Assembly: GCA_903884235.1 (NCBI GenBank)
Contig: CAISEB010000047.1
Span: 1-59,283 of the forward strand
Direction of reading: 5' to 3'
Source of the DNA: an uncultured Pseudomonadota bacterium
GTDB lineage: Bacteria; Pseudomonadota; Gammaproteobacteria; Steroidobacterales; Steroidobacteraceae
Length of the DNA stretch: 59,283 nt
Position numbers and translations under genes: made by a program. How positions within the stretch are numbered: position 1 is the first letter of the stretch; every line of letters starts with the position of its first letter. Positions 44,067-53,443 of the stretch are shown in pieces. The notes below the pieces were generated by a model. That model searched no databases and was not told the DNA's origin. It saw only the letters and a program-made list of their open reading frames with translations.

Positions 44067-46226
44067 ATGAACGATACCTCGCATCCCTCGCCTCGGCGCC
44101 GGACGGGCTTTGGCCTGCGCCTCGCACTCCTGCTGCCCGTCCTCGCGGTCGTCGGCTTCCTGTTCACCGGCTCGGCGGGCAATCGGCCGGCCGCGGTTCC
44201 GACCACGCACGCAACCCCGGGCGGCATACCGCAGGCGACCGATCGCCACCGCAAGGTCGCCCGCCTGGTCGGCGAAGTCATCGAGCGCTACCACTACCGG
44301 CAGGCCGTCCTCGACGAGAAGATGTCCTCGCAGGTCTTCGACCGCTACCTCGAGTCGCTGGACGGAAGCCGCAGCTACCTGCTCGCGAGCGACCTCGCCG
44401 AGTTCGAGCAGTACCGCTACAAGCTGGGTGAAGCCCTGCGCACCGGCAACGTCGATCCCGCATTCGTGATCTTCGCGCGCTTCCAGGAGCGCAACCGGGC
44501 CGCGATCCGCCAGGCGATCAAGGAACTCGAGCGGGAACCCGATTTCACCCTCGACGAGAGCCTCGCGTTCGATCGCTCGAAGGCGCCGTGGCTGACGACC
44601 CAGGCGGAGGTCGACGACCTGTCGCGCAAGCGGGTCAAGAACGATGCCCTGTCGCTGATGCTCGCGAACAAGACCTGGGCCGAGGCCAAGGACGTGCTCC
44701 AGAAGCGCTACGAGCGCCTGCTCAAGCGCGTCGAGCAGGTCTCCGGCGACGACGTGTTCGAGAACTTCATGAATGCGTACGCCCACGTGTACGACCCGCA
44801 CTCGAACTACTTCTCGCCGCGCGCCAGCGAGGAATACAACATCGCGATGAAGCTGTCGTACGTCGGCATCGGAGCGACGCTGCAGCTGATCGACGACCAC
44901 GTGACGATCGTCAACGTGATTCCCGGTGGCCCGGCGGCCGTCGGCGGCCAGATCAAGGCCAACGACCGCATCACCGGCGTCGCCCAGGGCAAGGCCGAGT
45001 TCGTCGATGTCGTCGGCTGGCGCCTGGATGATGTCGTGCAGCTGATCCGCGGACCGGCCGGCACCACGGTCCGCCTGCAGGTCTTGCCCGCGGGCGCGGC
45101 ACCGGGCTCGAAGGAGCCGGTGATCGACTTCGTCCGCAACAAGGTCACGCTCGAGGCGCAGGCGGCCCAGAAGAAGCCGACCCGCACCGTCACGCGCGGC
45201 GACAAGACGTACAAGATCGGCGTCATCGAAGTGCCGAGCTTCTACCAGGACTACGATGCGAAGGTCGGCGGCGAGAAGGATTACCGCAGCACGACCCGCG
45301 ACGTGGCCCGACTGATCAGCGAACTCAAGGCCGAAAAGATCGACGGCCTGATCATGGACCTGCGTGGCAATGGCGGCGGCCACCTCTCCGAGGCCACCGG
45401 ACTCGTCGGCCTGTTCATCCACAAGGGCCCCGTCGTGCAGTTGCGCGAGGCGAGCGGCCGCATCGAGGTGCTCGACGATCCGGAGCCGGGCCAGGTGTGG
45501 GACGGTCCGCTCGTGGTGCTCGTCGACCGCTCGAGCGCATCGGCGTCCGAGATCTTCTCGGCGGCGATCCAGGACTACGGTCGCGGCCTCATCGTCGGCC
45601 AGCAGACCTATGGCAAGGGCACGGTCCAGAACCTGTACCCGCTCGACCGCTGGGCGCTTGGCGCGAACCCGGGCTATGGCCAGCTAACCGTGACGATGGG
45701 CAAGTACTACCGCGTCACGGGCGACAGCGTGCAGAACCGCGGCGTGATGCCCGAGATCGCCCTGCCCTCGCTGATCAGCCCGACCGAAGTGGGCGAGTCG
45801 AACCGCGACAGCGCCCTTCCCTGGGACCAGATCCGCTCGGCGGAATTCAGCGCCGACCACTATCTCAGCGCCGCGCTCGACCCCGTCGGCAAATCGCATG
45901 CGCAGCGCATGCAGACCGATCCTGACCTGCACGCGCTGGTCGGCGACGTGGATGCATTCGAGAAGCTGCGCCAGTCGAAGACGGTGTCGCTGAATCTCGT
46001 GGCGCGCAAGGCCGAGCGCGAGCGGCTCGATGCCGAGCGACTCGATCGCGTCAACGTGCGGCGTGCGGCCCACCAGCAGCCGGCGCTGAAGTCGCTCGAG
46101 GACCTGAAGCCGGACGACGAGCCCGATGCGAACCTGGAGGAGACGGCGCAGATCGTCGCGGATCTCGACCTCGCGCTTGGCGGTACGGCCGCGCGCGTCT
46201 CGCAGGCACACACCGCGCCGCGCTAG
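44067..46226 (+). CDS. prc: Carboxy-terminal processing (tail-specific) protease Prc
   Basis: A 719-residue S41 peptidase (E. coli Prc has 682). A signal anchor (residues 17-37) is followed by the N-terminal helical domain (DGSRSYLLASDLAEFEQYR), a PDZ domain (GATLQLIDDHVTIVNVIPGG) and the catalytic domain. SSASASE (about 489-495) supplies the Ser and TYGKGTVQ the Lys (K517) of the dyad. The C-terminal DUF3340 part follows. In other bacteria it degrades or matures periplasmic proteins, including cell-wall hydrolases. The extra length is in the C-terminal region. Confidence 0.95.
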   Translation: MNDTSHPSPRRRTGFGLRLALLLPVLAVVGFLFTGSAGNRPAAVPTTHATPGGIPQATDRHRKVARLVGEVIERYHYRQAVLDEKMSSQVFDRYLESLDGSRSYLLASDLAEFEQYRYKLGEALRTGNVDPAFVIFARFQERNRAAIRQAIKELEREPDFTLDESLAFDRSKAPWLTTQAEVDDLSRKRVKNDALSLMLANKTWAEAKDVLQKRYERLLKRVEQVSGDDVFENFMNAYAHVYDPHSNYFSPRASEEYNIAMKLSYVGIGATLQLIDDHVTIVNVIPGGPAAVGGQIKANDRITGVAQGKAEFVDVVGWRLDDVVQLIRGPAGTTVRLQVLPAGAAPGSKEPVIDFVRNKVTLEAQAAQKKPTRTVTRGDKTYKIGVIEVPSFYQDYDAKVGGEKDYRSTTRDVARLISELKAEKIDGLIMDLRGNGGGHLSEATGLVGLFIHKGPVVQLREASGRIEVLDDPEPGQVWDGPLVVLVDRSSASASEIFSAAIQDYGRGLIVGQQTYGKGTVQNLYPLDRWALGANPGYGQLTVTMGKYYRVTGDSVQNRGVMPEIALPSLISPTEVGESNRDSALPWDQIRSAEFSADHYLSAALDPVGKSHAQRMQTDPDLHALVGDVDAFEKLRQSKTVSLNLVARKAERERLDAERLDRVNVRRAAHQQPALKSLEDLKPDDEPDANLEETAQIVADLDLALGGTAARVSQAHTAPR

Positions 46227-46243
46227 TCGCGCGAGGCCGCGGA

Positions 46244-47290
46244 TCAGCCCAGCATCAGCTGCGTCAGGTCCCAGTAGTCGTCCGCGAGCACGTTGGCCTC
46301 GCGCACGGGGACGGCGCGCCCCTGGTAGGCATAGGCCGACGGCATCGAGCGGTCCTGCGGGACCGTGTCGGCAGGGTGGCGATAGACCGCCGATCCCTTG
46401 ATGAGGTCGGCACGGGCGCGCAGCTCATCGCGGATGTCGCGCGGCGCCTTGACTGCGGCGATCGCGACGGCGATCTCCGCCATCAGCGCCTCGCACTCGG
46501 CACGCGCGCCATAGTGCGATTCCTGGATCGAACCGAGGCGCGCGACACGCGCGCGCTGCGCGAGGCCGGACGCGGCGAGCTGCACGTACAGCAGTTGGGC
46601 ATAGCCGAGCACTGCGTTGTTGATGGCGCGCTGGCCCTCGAGCGAGAGGCCCGCGAACTCCGGCCAGGGCTCCTTCTCAATGGTTCGCTTCGCGGCGCCG
46701 AGGTCCTCGAGCACGCGGCGCGCCTCGGCGATCGGGCCGGATTGGCCGGCAAGCTGGTCCTCGAGCTTGCGCCGCCTGAAGTAGTGCCAGAAGCCTCCTG
46801 CCGCCGCGAGCTTCGCCCGCAGCGCGGCCTCGGCCCGCTCCAGCACCTCGAGCGTCGCGTTCGCCTCCTCGAGGCGACGCTCGGCGACCTCGAGACGGGC
46901 CTGGCGCTCCTCGTGGAATTGAACCAGCTCGCGCTTGCGCTCCCGATCCTCCTGCTGGCGGCGCAACTCGCCCGAGAACTGGGCGAGCTGCAGGTGGCAG
47001 GCGCGCCACAGGCCGCGCAGCTGGTAGTGCGCCAGTGCGCCGAAGCCAAGCTCGGGATTGCCGAGCAGCGTCTCGAGGGATTCGAGGTCGTCGCGGGCTC
47101 GCTGGGTCGCGGCCGTCTGCTGCTTGAGGCGGTCGTTCAGCTGGTACAGGTCGTCGTCGAGGTTCGCCAGCTCCTTCTTGAGCTCGGCGCGATTCCAGTA
47201 CAGCTTGAGCAGACGCTCCTGTTCGTCCGCCGGGCGCTTGGCGCCAAGCAGCGGTTGCGTGAGGGCCGAGATCCTGTCGCCGAGCGTCAT
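46244..47290 (-). CDS. Coiled-coil protein of unknown function
   Basis: A 348-residue protein with no signal peptide. Residues 25-75 and 105-165 are Glu/Lys/Arg/Leu-rich with heptad spacing (ELKKELANLDDDLYQLNDRL, RKRELVQFHEERQARLEVAE), so a long coiled coil is likely. A central GGFWHYFRRRKLEDQLAGQ links to a helical C-terminal half. It follows the DUF1249 gene by 25 bases on the same strand and converges with prc. Confidence 0.72.
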   Translation of the reverse strand: MTLGDRISALTQPLLGAKRPADEQERLLKLYWNRAELKKELANLDDDLYQLNDRLKQQTAATQRARDDLESLETLLGNPELGFGALAHYQLRGLWRACHLQLAQFSGELRRQQEDRERKRELVQFHEERQARLEVAERRLEEANATLEVLERAEAALRAKLAAAGGFWHYFRRRKLEDQLAGQSGPIAEARRVLEDLGAAKRTIEKEPWPEFAGLSLEGQRAINNAVLGYAQLLYVQLAASGLAQRARVARLGSIQESHYGARAECEALMAEIAVAIAAVKAPRDIRDELRARADLIKGSAVYRHPADTVPQDRSMPSAYAYQGRAVPVREANVLADDYWDLTQLMLG

Positions 47291-47315
47291 GCTGGCACCG
47301 GTTGCCGACGCCGGC

Positions 47316-47762
47316 TCAGGTTCCGGCCACGCCGAAGCGATGACCGCGCTCGACGCAGTACTCGAGCCACTTGTTCAGCATGACGTTGCGGGCCCAGCGG
47401 GCGGCGAGGCCTTCGCCATCGACGGGGCGCCGCTGCGACGGCACGCTGCCGACCGCGTGCGCCTCGGCGACGCTGGCGTCGTGGTAGATCCGCACGGCGA
47501 GATCGGGCGCGTCGAGCGCGCGGTCTGCGGCATCGAACGCATAGGTGAGCTGGAGCATCGTCGTGTAGGGGCCGCGCTCGAGCACGGCGAGGCGCAGCTC
47601 GCAGTCCGTGGCAGGACGCGAGGCATGCACTCCACTGAGCGCGCGCAGATCTCCGGCGAGCCAGCCGAGGCGGATGAAGTTGCTCTCGTAGAGCGTCATC
47701 AGCCCGACGAAACTACCGGGACGGGCGCGCCAGGACGCTGCGCAAAGTTGGTCACCGAGCAT
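47316..47762 (-). CDS. DUF1249 (YqiB-type) protein
   Basis: A 148-residue protein matching DUF1249: SFVGLMTLYESNFIRLGWL, then LAVLERGPYTTMLQLTYAF and DLAVRIYHDASVAEAHAV. In E. coli yqiB neighbours cpdA and nudF; the function is not established. I chose the ATG at 47762; a longer frame to 47858 lacks family sequence. Confidence 0.85.
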   Translation of the reverse strand: MLGDQLCAASWRARPGSFVGLMTLYESNFIRLGWLAGDLRALSGVHASRPATDCELRLAVLERGPYTTMLQLTYAFDAADRALDAPDLAVRIYHDASVAEAHAVGSVPSQRRPVDGEGLAARWARNVMLNKWLEYCVERGHRFGVAGT

Positions 47763-47876
47763 GGGCGGAATATAGCACAGCGAATCCCGCGTCCCGGACC
47801 GCGCGCCGCGATTGTGGAACGGCGCACGCCGCTCAGCGCAGACCGAGAACTCCGTCACGCACCGGTCGGGTCGTGG

Positions 47877-48701
47877 TCACGGATGCAGGCGGCGGTGGAT
47901 CCCGGCGGAGTGCACGATCCGACTGCCGATTTCCTCGACGGAGCAGTGCGTCGTGTCGAGGTAGGGGATCGCGAGTCGATGGAACAACGCCTCGGCCTGG
48001 CGCACCTCGAACGCGACCTGCTGCGCGGACGAGTAGCGGCTGTCCGGCCGGCGTTCGTTGCGGATCTGCTGCAGGCGGTCCGGTTCAATCGTCAGCCCGA
48101 ACAGCCTCGCGCGGTGGGATGCCAGCGCGGACGGCAGCCGGAGCGACTCGAGGTCGTCCTCGGTCAGCGGGTAGTTCGCCGCGTGGATGCCGTACTGCAA
48201 TGCCATGTACAGGCAGGTCGGCGTCTTGCCGGAGCGCGACACGCCGACGAGGATGACGTCCGCCGAGTCGTAGTCGCGGGTGTGGCCTCCGTCGTCGTTG
48301 GCAAGCGCGAAGTTCGTCGCATTGATGCGCGCCGCGTAGACCTCCGCGTTCGCCATGCCGTGCGCGCGCCCCGCCGCATGCGAACTCGCGACGCCGAGCG
48401 CCGCCTCGAGCGGCCCGAGGAATGCGTCGAAGAAGTCGAGGAACACCGCGTTCGCCGCCTTGACCTCGACCCTGAGGTCGTCCTGGATCAGCGTGCTGAA
48501 GACGATCGCCTGCAGGCCATCCGCCTCGCTCGCGGCGTTGATCCGCGCACGCGCCTCCGCCGCCTTGGTGACCGAGGCGACGAACGGCAACGTCACGGTG
48601 CGGAACGTCAGGCCCTCGAACTGCGTCAGCAGGCTGTGGCCCATGGTCTCGGCGGTGACGCCAGTCTGGTCCGACACGAAGAACACGGTTCGCTGGGACA
48701 C
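47877..48701 (-). CDS. ppsR: PEP synthetase regulatory protein (kinase/pyrophosphorylase)
   Basis: A 274-residue DUF299 protein. MSQRTVFFVSDQTGVTAETM is the family start and GVSRSGKTPT (G153-T160) is the P-loop. PpsR inactivates PEP synthase by ADP-dependent phosphorylation of a Thr and restores it by Pi-dependent removal. The first codon is GTG at 48701. It is divergent from its target gene ppsA, with 146 bases between, as in many Gammaproteobacteria. Confidence 0.95.
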   Translation of the reverse strand: MSQRTVFFVSDQTGVTAETMGHSLLTQFEGLTFRTVTLPFVASVTKAAEARARINAASEADGLQAIVFSTLIQDDLRVEVKAANAVFLDFFDAFLGPLEAALGVASSHAAGRAHGMANAEVYAARINATNFALANDDGGHTRDYDSADVILVGVSRSGKTPTCLYMALQYGIHAANYPLTEDDLESLRLPSALASHRARLFGLTIEPDRLQQIRNERRPDSRYSSAQQVAFEVRQAEALFHRLAIPYLDTTHCSVEEIGSRIVHSAGIHRRLHP

Positions 48702-48782
48702 TCGGCGCCTCGACGGATAACGACGGGAGACCCGCAGTCTACCGCTCGACGTCGTCCGCCGCGTCCGGACTATCCGAATAAG

Positions 48783-48798
48783 CCGTCAGACCTGACGG
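48783..48798. promoter_or_regulatory. Perfect inverted repeat over the ppsA -35 region
   Basis: CCGTCAG, AC, CTGACGG: seven-base arms with a two-base centre. The right arm contains the -35 hexamer of the proposed ppsA promoter, so a bound dimer would block or adjust ppsA transcription. Confidence 0.45.
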
Positions 48799-48820
48799 GC
48801 AGCGAAGGATCCGGCACAAT
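48792..48820 (+). promoter_or_regulatory. Candidate sigma70 promoter of ppsA
   Basis: -35 CTGACG (48792-48797), a 17-base spacer and -10 CACAAT (48815-48820), 27 bases before the GTG start. Each box matches the consensus at four of six positions. Confidence 0.45.
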
Positions 48821-48847
48821 TCGGGGACGCCAGACGAGGATCACGCC

Positions 48848-51217
48848 GTGACCACATACCTGCTCCCGTTCGAACAGCTCGGAATGCACGACGTCGAGCG
48901 AGTCGGCGGCAAGAACGCCTCGATTGGCGAGATGATCGGCAACCTGGCCCGGCTCGGCGTGCGGGTCCCGGGCGGCTTCGCCACGACCGCGGACGGCTAC
49001 CGGGAGTTCCTCGCGCAGGGCGGGCTCGCCGATCGCATCACCGCCGCCCTGTCCAGCCTCGACGTCGACGACATCGCCGCGCTGACCGCGACCGGCGCGA
49101 AGATCCGTGGCTGGGTCCTGTCGACGCCGTTCCCGAAGGCCCTCGAGGATGCCGTCGTCGCGGCCTGGACCGCGATGGGCGGCGATTCCATCGCCGTCGC
49201 CGTGCGTTCCTCCGCCACCGCCGAGGACCTTCCCGAGGCCTCGTTCGCCGGCCAGCAGGAGACCTTCCTCAATGTACGCGGCCGCGAGGCGCTGCTGCAG
49301 TCGATGCACGAGGTCTATGCGTCGCTATTCAACGATCGGGCGATCGCGTACCGGGTCCACCAGGGCTTCGACCATGCGCTGGTCGCGCTGTCCGTCGGCA
49401 TCCAGCACATGGTCCGCAGCGACCTCGGCGCAAGCGGCGTGATGTTCACGCTGGACACGGACTCGGGGTTCCGCGAGGTCGTGTTCATCACTGCGTCCTA
49501 CGGGCTTGGCGAGACCGTCGTGCAGGGCGCGGTGAATCCAGACGAGTTCTACGTCTACAAGACGGCACTGGCCGCCGGGCGCCCGGCCGTCGTGCGCCGC
49601 AACCTCGGCAGCAAGGCCATCAAGATGGTCTATGCGCCGGCCGACGAGGCCGCCCGCGGCCGCCGCGTCGAGACCATCGACGTTCCCGCGCCCGACCGCG
49701 CCCGCTTCTCGCTCGACGACGCGGACATCGAGGCCCTCGCCCGCCAGGCCCTGCTCATCGAGCGGCACTACGGCTGCCCGATGGACATCGAATGGGGCAA
49801 GGATGGCCAGGACGGCGCGCTCTACGTGCTGCAGGCGCGCCCCGAGACGGTCCAGAGTCGGACCGGCCGCTCCATCCAGCGCTTCACGCTCAAGGGCACC
49901 TCGAAGGTCCTGACCTCGGGCCGCGCGATCGGCAGCCGCATCGGCGCTGGCCCGGCACGCCTGATCAAGGACGTCCGCGAGATGTCCCGCGTGCAGGCCG
50001 GCGACGTCCTGGTCGCGGACATGACCGACCCCGACTGGGAGCCGGTGATGAAGCGCGCGTCGGCGATCGTCACCAATCGAGGCGGGCGCACCTGCCATGC
50101 GGCGATCATCGCCCGCGAACTCGGCATCCCCGCCGTGGTCGGTTGCGGCGATGCGACGCAGCGCATCGCCGAGGGCCGCGAGGTCACGGTGTCGTGCGCA
50201 GAAGGCGACACGGGCCACGTCTACGAGGGCCAGCTGGACTTCGACAAGCGGCAGATCGAACTCGACGCCCTGCCGCCCTCGCCGGTCAACATCATGATGA
50301 ACGTCGGCAATCCCGACCGGGCATTCGACTTCGCCGGTATCCCGAACAAGGGTGTCGGCCTCGCGAGGCTCGAGTTCATCATCAACCGCATGATCGGCGT
50401 GCATCCGCGCGCGCTGTTGGAATTCGACCGGCTCGATGATGCGCTGAAGGACACGATCCGCCGCCAGATGGCGGGCTACCGCGACCCGGTCTCGTTCTAC
50501 GTCGACAAGCTGACCGAGGGCATTGCCCAGATCGCGTGCGCCTTCTCGCCAGAGCCGGTCATCGTGCGACTCTCGGATTTCAAGTCGAACGAGTACGCGA
50601 ACCTGATCGGCGGCAAGCTCTACGAGCCCCACGAGGAGAACCCGATGCTCGGGTTCCGGGGCGCGGCGCGCTACGTCGACGAGGCATTCCGGCCTTGCTT
50701 CGAGCTCGAGTGCCGGGCACTCAAGTACGTGCGCAACGAGATGGGCCTGACGAATGTCCAGATCATGGTGCCGTTCGTGCGCACGGTGCGCGAGGCCGAG
50801 CAGGTCACGGGCCTGCTGGCTGCAAACGGACTCGCGCGCGGCGAGAACGGACTCAAGGTCATCATGATGTGCGAGCTGCCGACCAACGCGCTGCTTGCGG
50901 CCGAATACCTCCAGTACTTCGACGGCATGTCCATCGGCTCCAACGACATGACTCAGCTGGTGCTGGGCCTGGATCGCGATTCAGGCATCGTCGCCAAGCA
51001 CTTCGACGAGCGCGACCCCGCGGTCAAGAAGATCCTGTCGATGGCGATCCGCGCATGCCGCGACGCCGGCAAGTACATCGGCATCTGCGGCCAGGGACCG
51101 TCGGACCACCCGGAACTCGCGCGCTGGCTCGTGTCGGAGGGGATCTCGAGCATTTCCCTGAATCCCGACACCGTGCTCGAGACGTGGCTGTTCCTGGCCG
51201 ACCAGACCCGAGGATAG
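48848..51217 (+). CDS. ppsA: Phosphoenolpyruvate synthase (pyruvate, water dikinase)
   Basis: A 789-residue enzyme (E. coli 792) that makes PEP from pyruvate and ATP for gluconeogenesis. The N-terminal ATP-grasp domain has [11 protein letters not shown] and [20 protein letters not shown]. The swivelling domain carries the phospho-His in [17 protein letters not shown] (H417). The C-terminal PEP domain has [14 protein letters not shown] and [17 protein letters not shown]. The start is GTG. Control by PpsR is expected from the divergent ppsR gene. Confidence 0.97.
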   Translation: MTTYLLPFEQLGMHDVERVGGKNASIGEMIGNLARLGVRVPGGFATTADGYREFLAQGGLADRITAALSSLDVDDIAALTATGAKIRGWVLSTPFPKALEDAVVAAWTAMGGDSIAVAVRSSATAEDLPEASFAGQQETFLNVRGREALLQSMHEVYASLFNDRAIAYRVHQGFDHALVALSVGIQHMVRSDLGASGVMFTLDTDSGFREVVFITASYGLGETVVQGAVNPDEFYVYKTALAAGRPAVVRRNLGSKAIKMVYAPADEAARGRRVETIDVPAPDRARFSLDDADIEALARQALLIERHYGCPMDIEWGKDGQDGALYVLQARPETVQSRTGRSIQRFTLKGTSKVLTSGRAIGSRIGAGPARLIKDVREMSRVQAGDVLVADMTDPDWEPVMKRASAIVTNRGGRTCHAAIIARELGIPAVVGCGDATQRIAEGREVTVSCAEGDTGHVYEGQLDFDKRQIELDALPPSPVNIMMNVGNPDRAFDFAGIPNKGVGLARLEFIINRMIGVHPRALLEFDRLDDALKDTIRRQMAGYRDPVSFYVDKLTEGIAQIACAFSPEPVIVRLSDFKSNEYANLIGGKLYEPHEENPMLGFRGAARYVDEAFRPCFELECRALKYVRNEMGLTNVQIMVPFVRTVREAEQVTGLLAANGLARGENGLKVIMMCELPTNALLAAEYLQYFDGMSIGSNDMTQLVLGLDRDSGIVAKHFDERDPAVKKILSMAIRACRDAGKYIGICGQGPSDHPELARWLVSEGISSISLNPDTVLETWLFLADQTRG

Positions 51218-51329
51218 CGCTGCATTCGGCAAGGTCGCGCTCCGCTCGACTGTCACATTCCGTTCATCGACCTCCGGTGCCGCGCTTGGTACCTTGGCGC
51301 CACTCTTCCGTGGATGCCGGACTCAGGCC

Positions 51330-52139
51330 ATGACCCTGCGCAGCGCGTTGTCTGTCGCCGCCAATCGCCTCCTGTGCAATGCCGGTGCATTCCTCACGCC
51401 GCAGAGCGATCCATCGGCGGTGCGATCGCTGGTCAGGTCCCTGTCCCCGCGCAGTACCGACCGGCCGCTCATCCGTCTCGGCCCCGACGGCGACGGCGGC
51501 TACCTCGTGCCCGATGACTTCGACGGCATCCGAGCGTGCTTTTCACCAGGGGTGAGCCTCGTGTCGGGGTTCGAGCGCGCATGCGCAGACCTCGGCATGC
51601 AGGTCTACTTGGCCGACGCATCCGTGGTTGGCCCTGCCGAGCACCATCAGAACTTCCACTTCACGCGCAAGTTCCTGGGGGTGACGTCCGACGCGACGTT
51701 CATGACCCTCGACAACTGGGTTTCGGCCTCAATGCCCGACCCGGAGGGTGACCTCATACTGCAAATAGACATCGAAGGCTTCGAGTACGAAGTGTTGCTC
51801 GCCATGTCGGACGGGCTGCAGCGCAGGCTGAGGATCATCGTCGTCGAATTCCACGCCCTCGAGGAGCTCTGGAACAGGCCCTGGTTCGGCATCGTCTCCC
51901 GCGTATTCGCCAAGCTCGCACAGACGCACGTATGCGTCCACATCCACCCGAACAACAGCCGCGGCGTCCTCGAACTGAACGGGCTCAGCATCCCGCGAGA
52001 TGCCGAATTCACTTTCCTGCGGCGCGACCGGATCTCACATTCCGAGGCCGCCAGGATATTTCCGCATCCACTGGACCACGACTGCACGTCGGTTCCGACA
52101 CCGCCGCTTCCAGCCTGCTGGATCGACGCGACCCCCTGA
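51330..52139 (+). CDS. FkbM-type SAM-dependent methyltransferase
   Basis: A 269-residue protein with segments typical of FkbM-like methyltransferases found in glycan or polysaccharide loci: IRLGPDGDGGYLVPDDFDGI, CFSPGVSLVSGFERACADLG, LILQIDIEGFEYEVLLAMSD and RIIVVEFHALEEL. The acceptor is likely a sugar or small metabolite. I chose the ATG at 51330. No glycan genes are beside it, and its base composition looks slightly less GC-extreme than its neighbours, so it may be a recent arrival. Confidence 0.8.
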   Translation: MTLRSALSVAANRLLCNAGAFLTPQSDPSAVRSLVRSLSPRSTDRPLIRLGPDGDGGYLVPDDFDGIRACFSPGVSLVSGFERACADLGMQVYLADASVVGPAEHHQNFHFTRKFLGVTSDATFMTLDNWVSASMPDPEGDLILQIDIEGFEYEVLLAMSDGLQRRLRIIVVEFHALEELWNRPWFGIVSRVFAKLAQTHVCVHIHPNNSRGVLELNGLSIPRDAEFTFLRRDRISHSEAARIFPHPLDHDCTSVPTPPLPACWIDATP

Positions 52140-52150
52140 GGCGGCCTGGT

Positions 52151-52540
52151 TCAGTCCGCGAGAGTGCCGCGCGCCGCCTCCCAGTTGGCGCCGTCGAAGG
52201 GTTTGACGTCGTAGCCCTCGAGCGTCGCCGGATCGAGGCAGCGCAGGTGCACGCTTATGCCGTCCGGATGGGAGCGCGGCACGTAGAACGACTTGATGCC
52301 GCAGCGGCCACAGAACAGGTGCCGCGCAGTGCCGGTCTTGAAGCGGTATTCGACGAGGTCGGCCTCCCCGCGCAGCAACCGGAACCGCTCCTTCGGCACG
52401 ATCAGGTGCAGGAAGCCCGTCATCCTGCAGATCGAACAGTTGCAGTCCGACACCTGCGGCCGGGCCGGCGCATCGACCTCGAATGCGACCGCTCCACAAT
52501 GGCAACCGCCGCGGTGGGTGACGAAACCGGAGCTGTGCAT
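52151..52540 (-). CDS. GFA-family (glutathione-dependent formaldehyde-activating-like / CENP-V) zinc protein
   Basis: A 129-residue zinc-binding protein with the family Cys pattern: GGCHCGAV near the N-terminus, CNCSICRMTGFLHLIVP in the middle and FCGRCGIKSFYVPRSHPDG later. The GFA fold uses these Cys residues to bind two zincs and glutathione-type thiols. Most members have no proven activity. The ATG at 52540 lies divergent from the protease gene (111 bases between starts). Confidence 0.9.
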   Translation of the reverse strand: MHSSGFVTHRGGCHCGAVAFEVDAPARPQVSDCNCSICRMTGFLHLIVPKERFRLLRGEADLVEYRFKTGTARHLFCGRCGIKSFYVPRSHPDGISVHLRCLDPATLEGYDVKPFDGANWEAARGTLAD

Positions 52541-52651
52541 CGTGTACCTCGGCCGGCCGTTTGGCGGTGCAACCCGTGGCGTGTATCGTAACCCGCGCGC
52601 CGACAATTCGGACCAGGCCGCGACGCGGCACGCCCCTACAGGACCCGAACC

Positions 52652-53443
52652 GTGCCGACCCCGCATCGCCTGCCTCGCACCGTGATCATCGCCGCCGCGA
52701 CCGTCGCCGCCCTCTGTGCTGCAGCCGGCACCCACGCCGGCAGCCGCTACCTGTGGGTGGACCCGAACGGCGTCGAGCACTTCTCGCGGGACGCGCCGTC
52801 CCTTGGCACGGTCTACACGCGCATCGACGTGCCCGACGACGTTCCCTGGCGCAACGCCCCGCCCCAGCCCGGCCCGGTGACGGCCGATGCACCGCCGTCG
52901 GCGGAGGAACTCTACCGGCAGATGTCGGGGTCGGTGTACTGGGTGCTGGCGCCGGCGCGGGGCGGCGGCACGATGCAGGGCTCGGCCGTCGCGATCTCGG
53001 AGGACGAGGCGCTGACGAACTGCCATGTCGTGCTCGGCGGGCTTGCGCCGATCACGCTCGGTGACGGCGCCTCCGGCGAGTCGGCCGAGGCCGAGGTGGT
53101 CGCCGCGGACGTCGAGGCGGATCGCTGCGTGCTGCGTGTCCGGCGCCTGACGCTGTCGCCGGTGCGCGGCATGCGCGCATGGGACGACGTGCAGATCGGC
53201 GAGATCGCCTACGCGATCGGCAATCCGCGCGCGCTGTCGCGCTCGCTGTCGAGCGGCCTGATTTCCGGCAAGCGCGAATTCGCCACCGTCCGGATGCTGC
53301 AGACGACGACGCCGATCTCGCCCGGATCGTCCGGTGGCGGGCTTTTCGACGCCTACGGCAACCTGCTCGGCATCACCTCGAGCTCGCTACGCGGCGCGCA
53401 GAGCGTGAACTTCGCGATCCCGGCCTCGGACTACTGGCGCTAG
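52652..53443 (+). CDS. Exported trypsin-like serine protease with DUF4124 domain
   Basis: A 263-residue protein: signal peptide (TVIIAAATVAALCAAAGTHA), a DUF4124-like stretch (RYLWVDPNGVEHFSRDAP, about 32-49) and a trypsin-like domain. The triad is visible: H125 (LTNCHVV), D157 (ADVEADRCVL) and S227 (PGSSGGGLF). The start is GTG at 52652, with AGGA 9 bases upstream. It acts in the periplasm; the target is unknown. Its stop codon overlaps that of the convergent glycosyltransferase gene in the shared sequence CTAG. Confidence 0.88.
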   Translation: MPTPHRLPRTVIIAAATVAALCAAAGTHAGSRYLWVDPNGVEHFSRDAPSLGTVYTRIDVPDDVPWRNAPPQPGPVTADAPPSAEELYRQMSGSVYWVLAPARGGGTMQGSAVAISEDEALTNCHVVLGGLAPITLGDGASGESAEAEVVAADVEADRCVLRVRRLTLSPVRGMRAWDDVQIGEIAYAIGNPRALSRSLSSGLISGKREFATVRMLQTTTPISPGSSGGGLFDAYGNLLGITSSSLRGAQSVNFAIPASDYWR

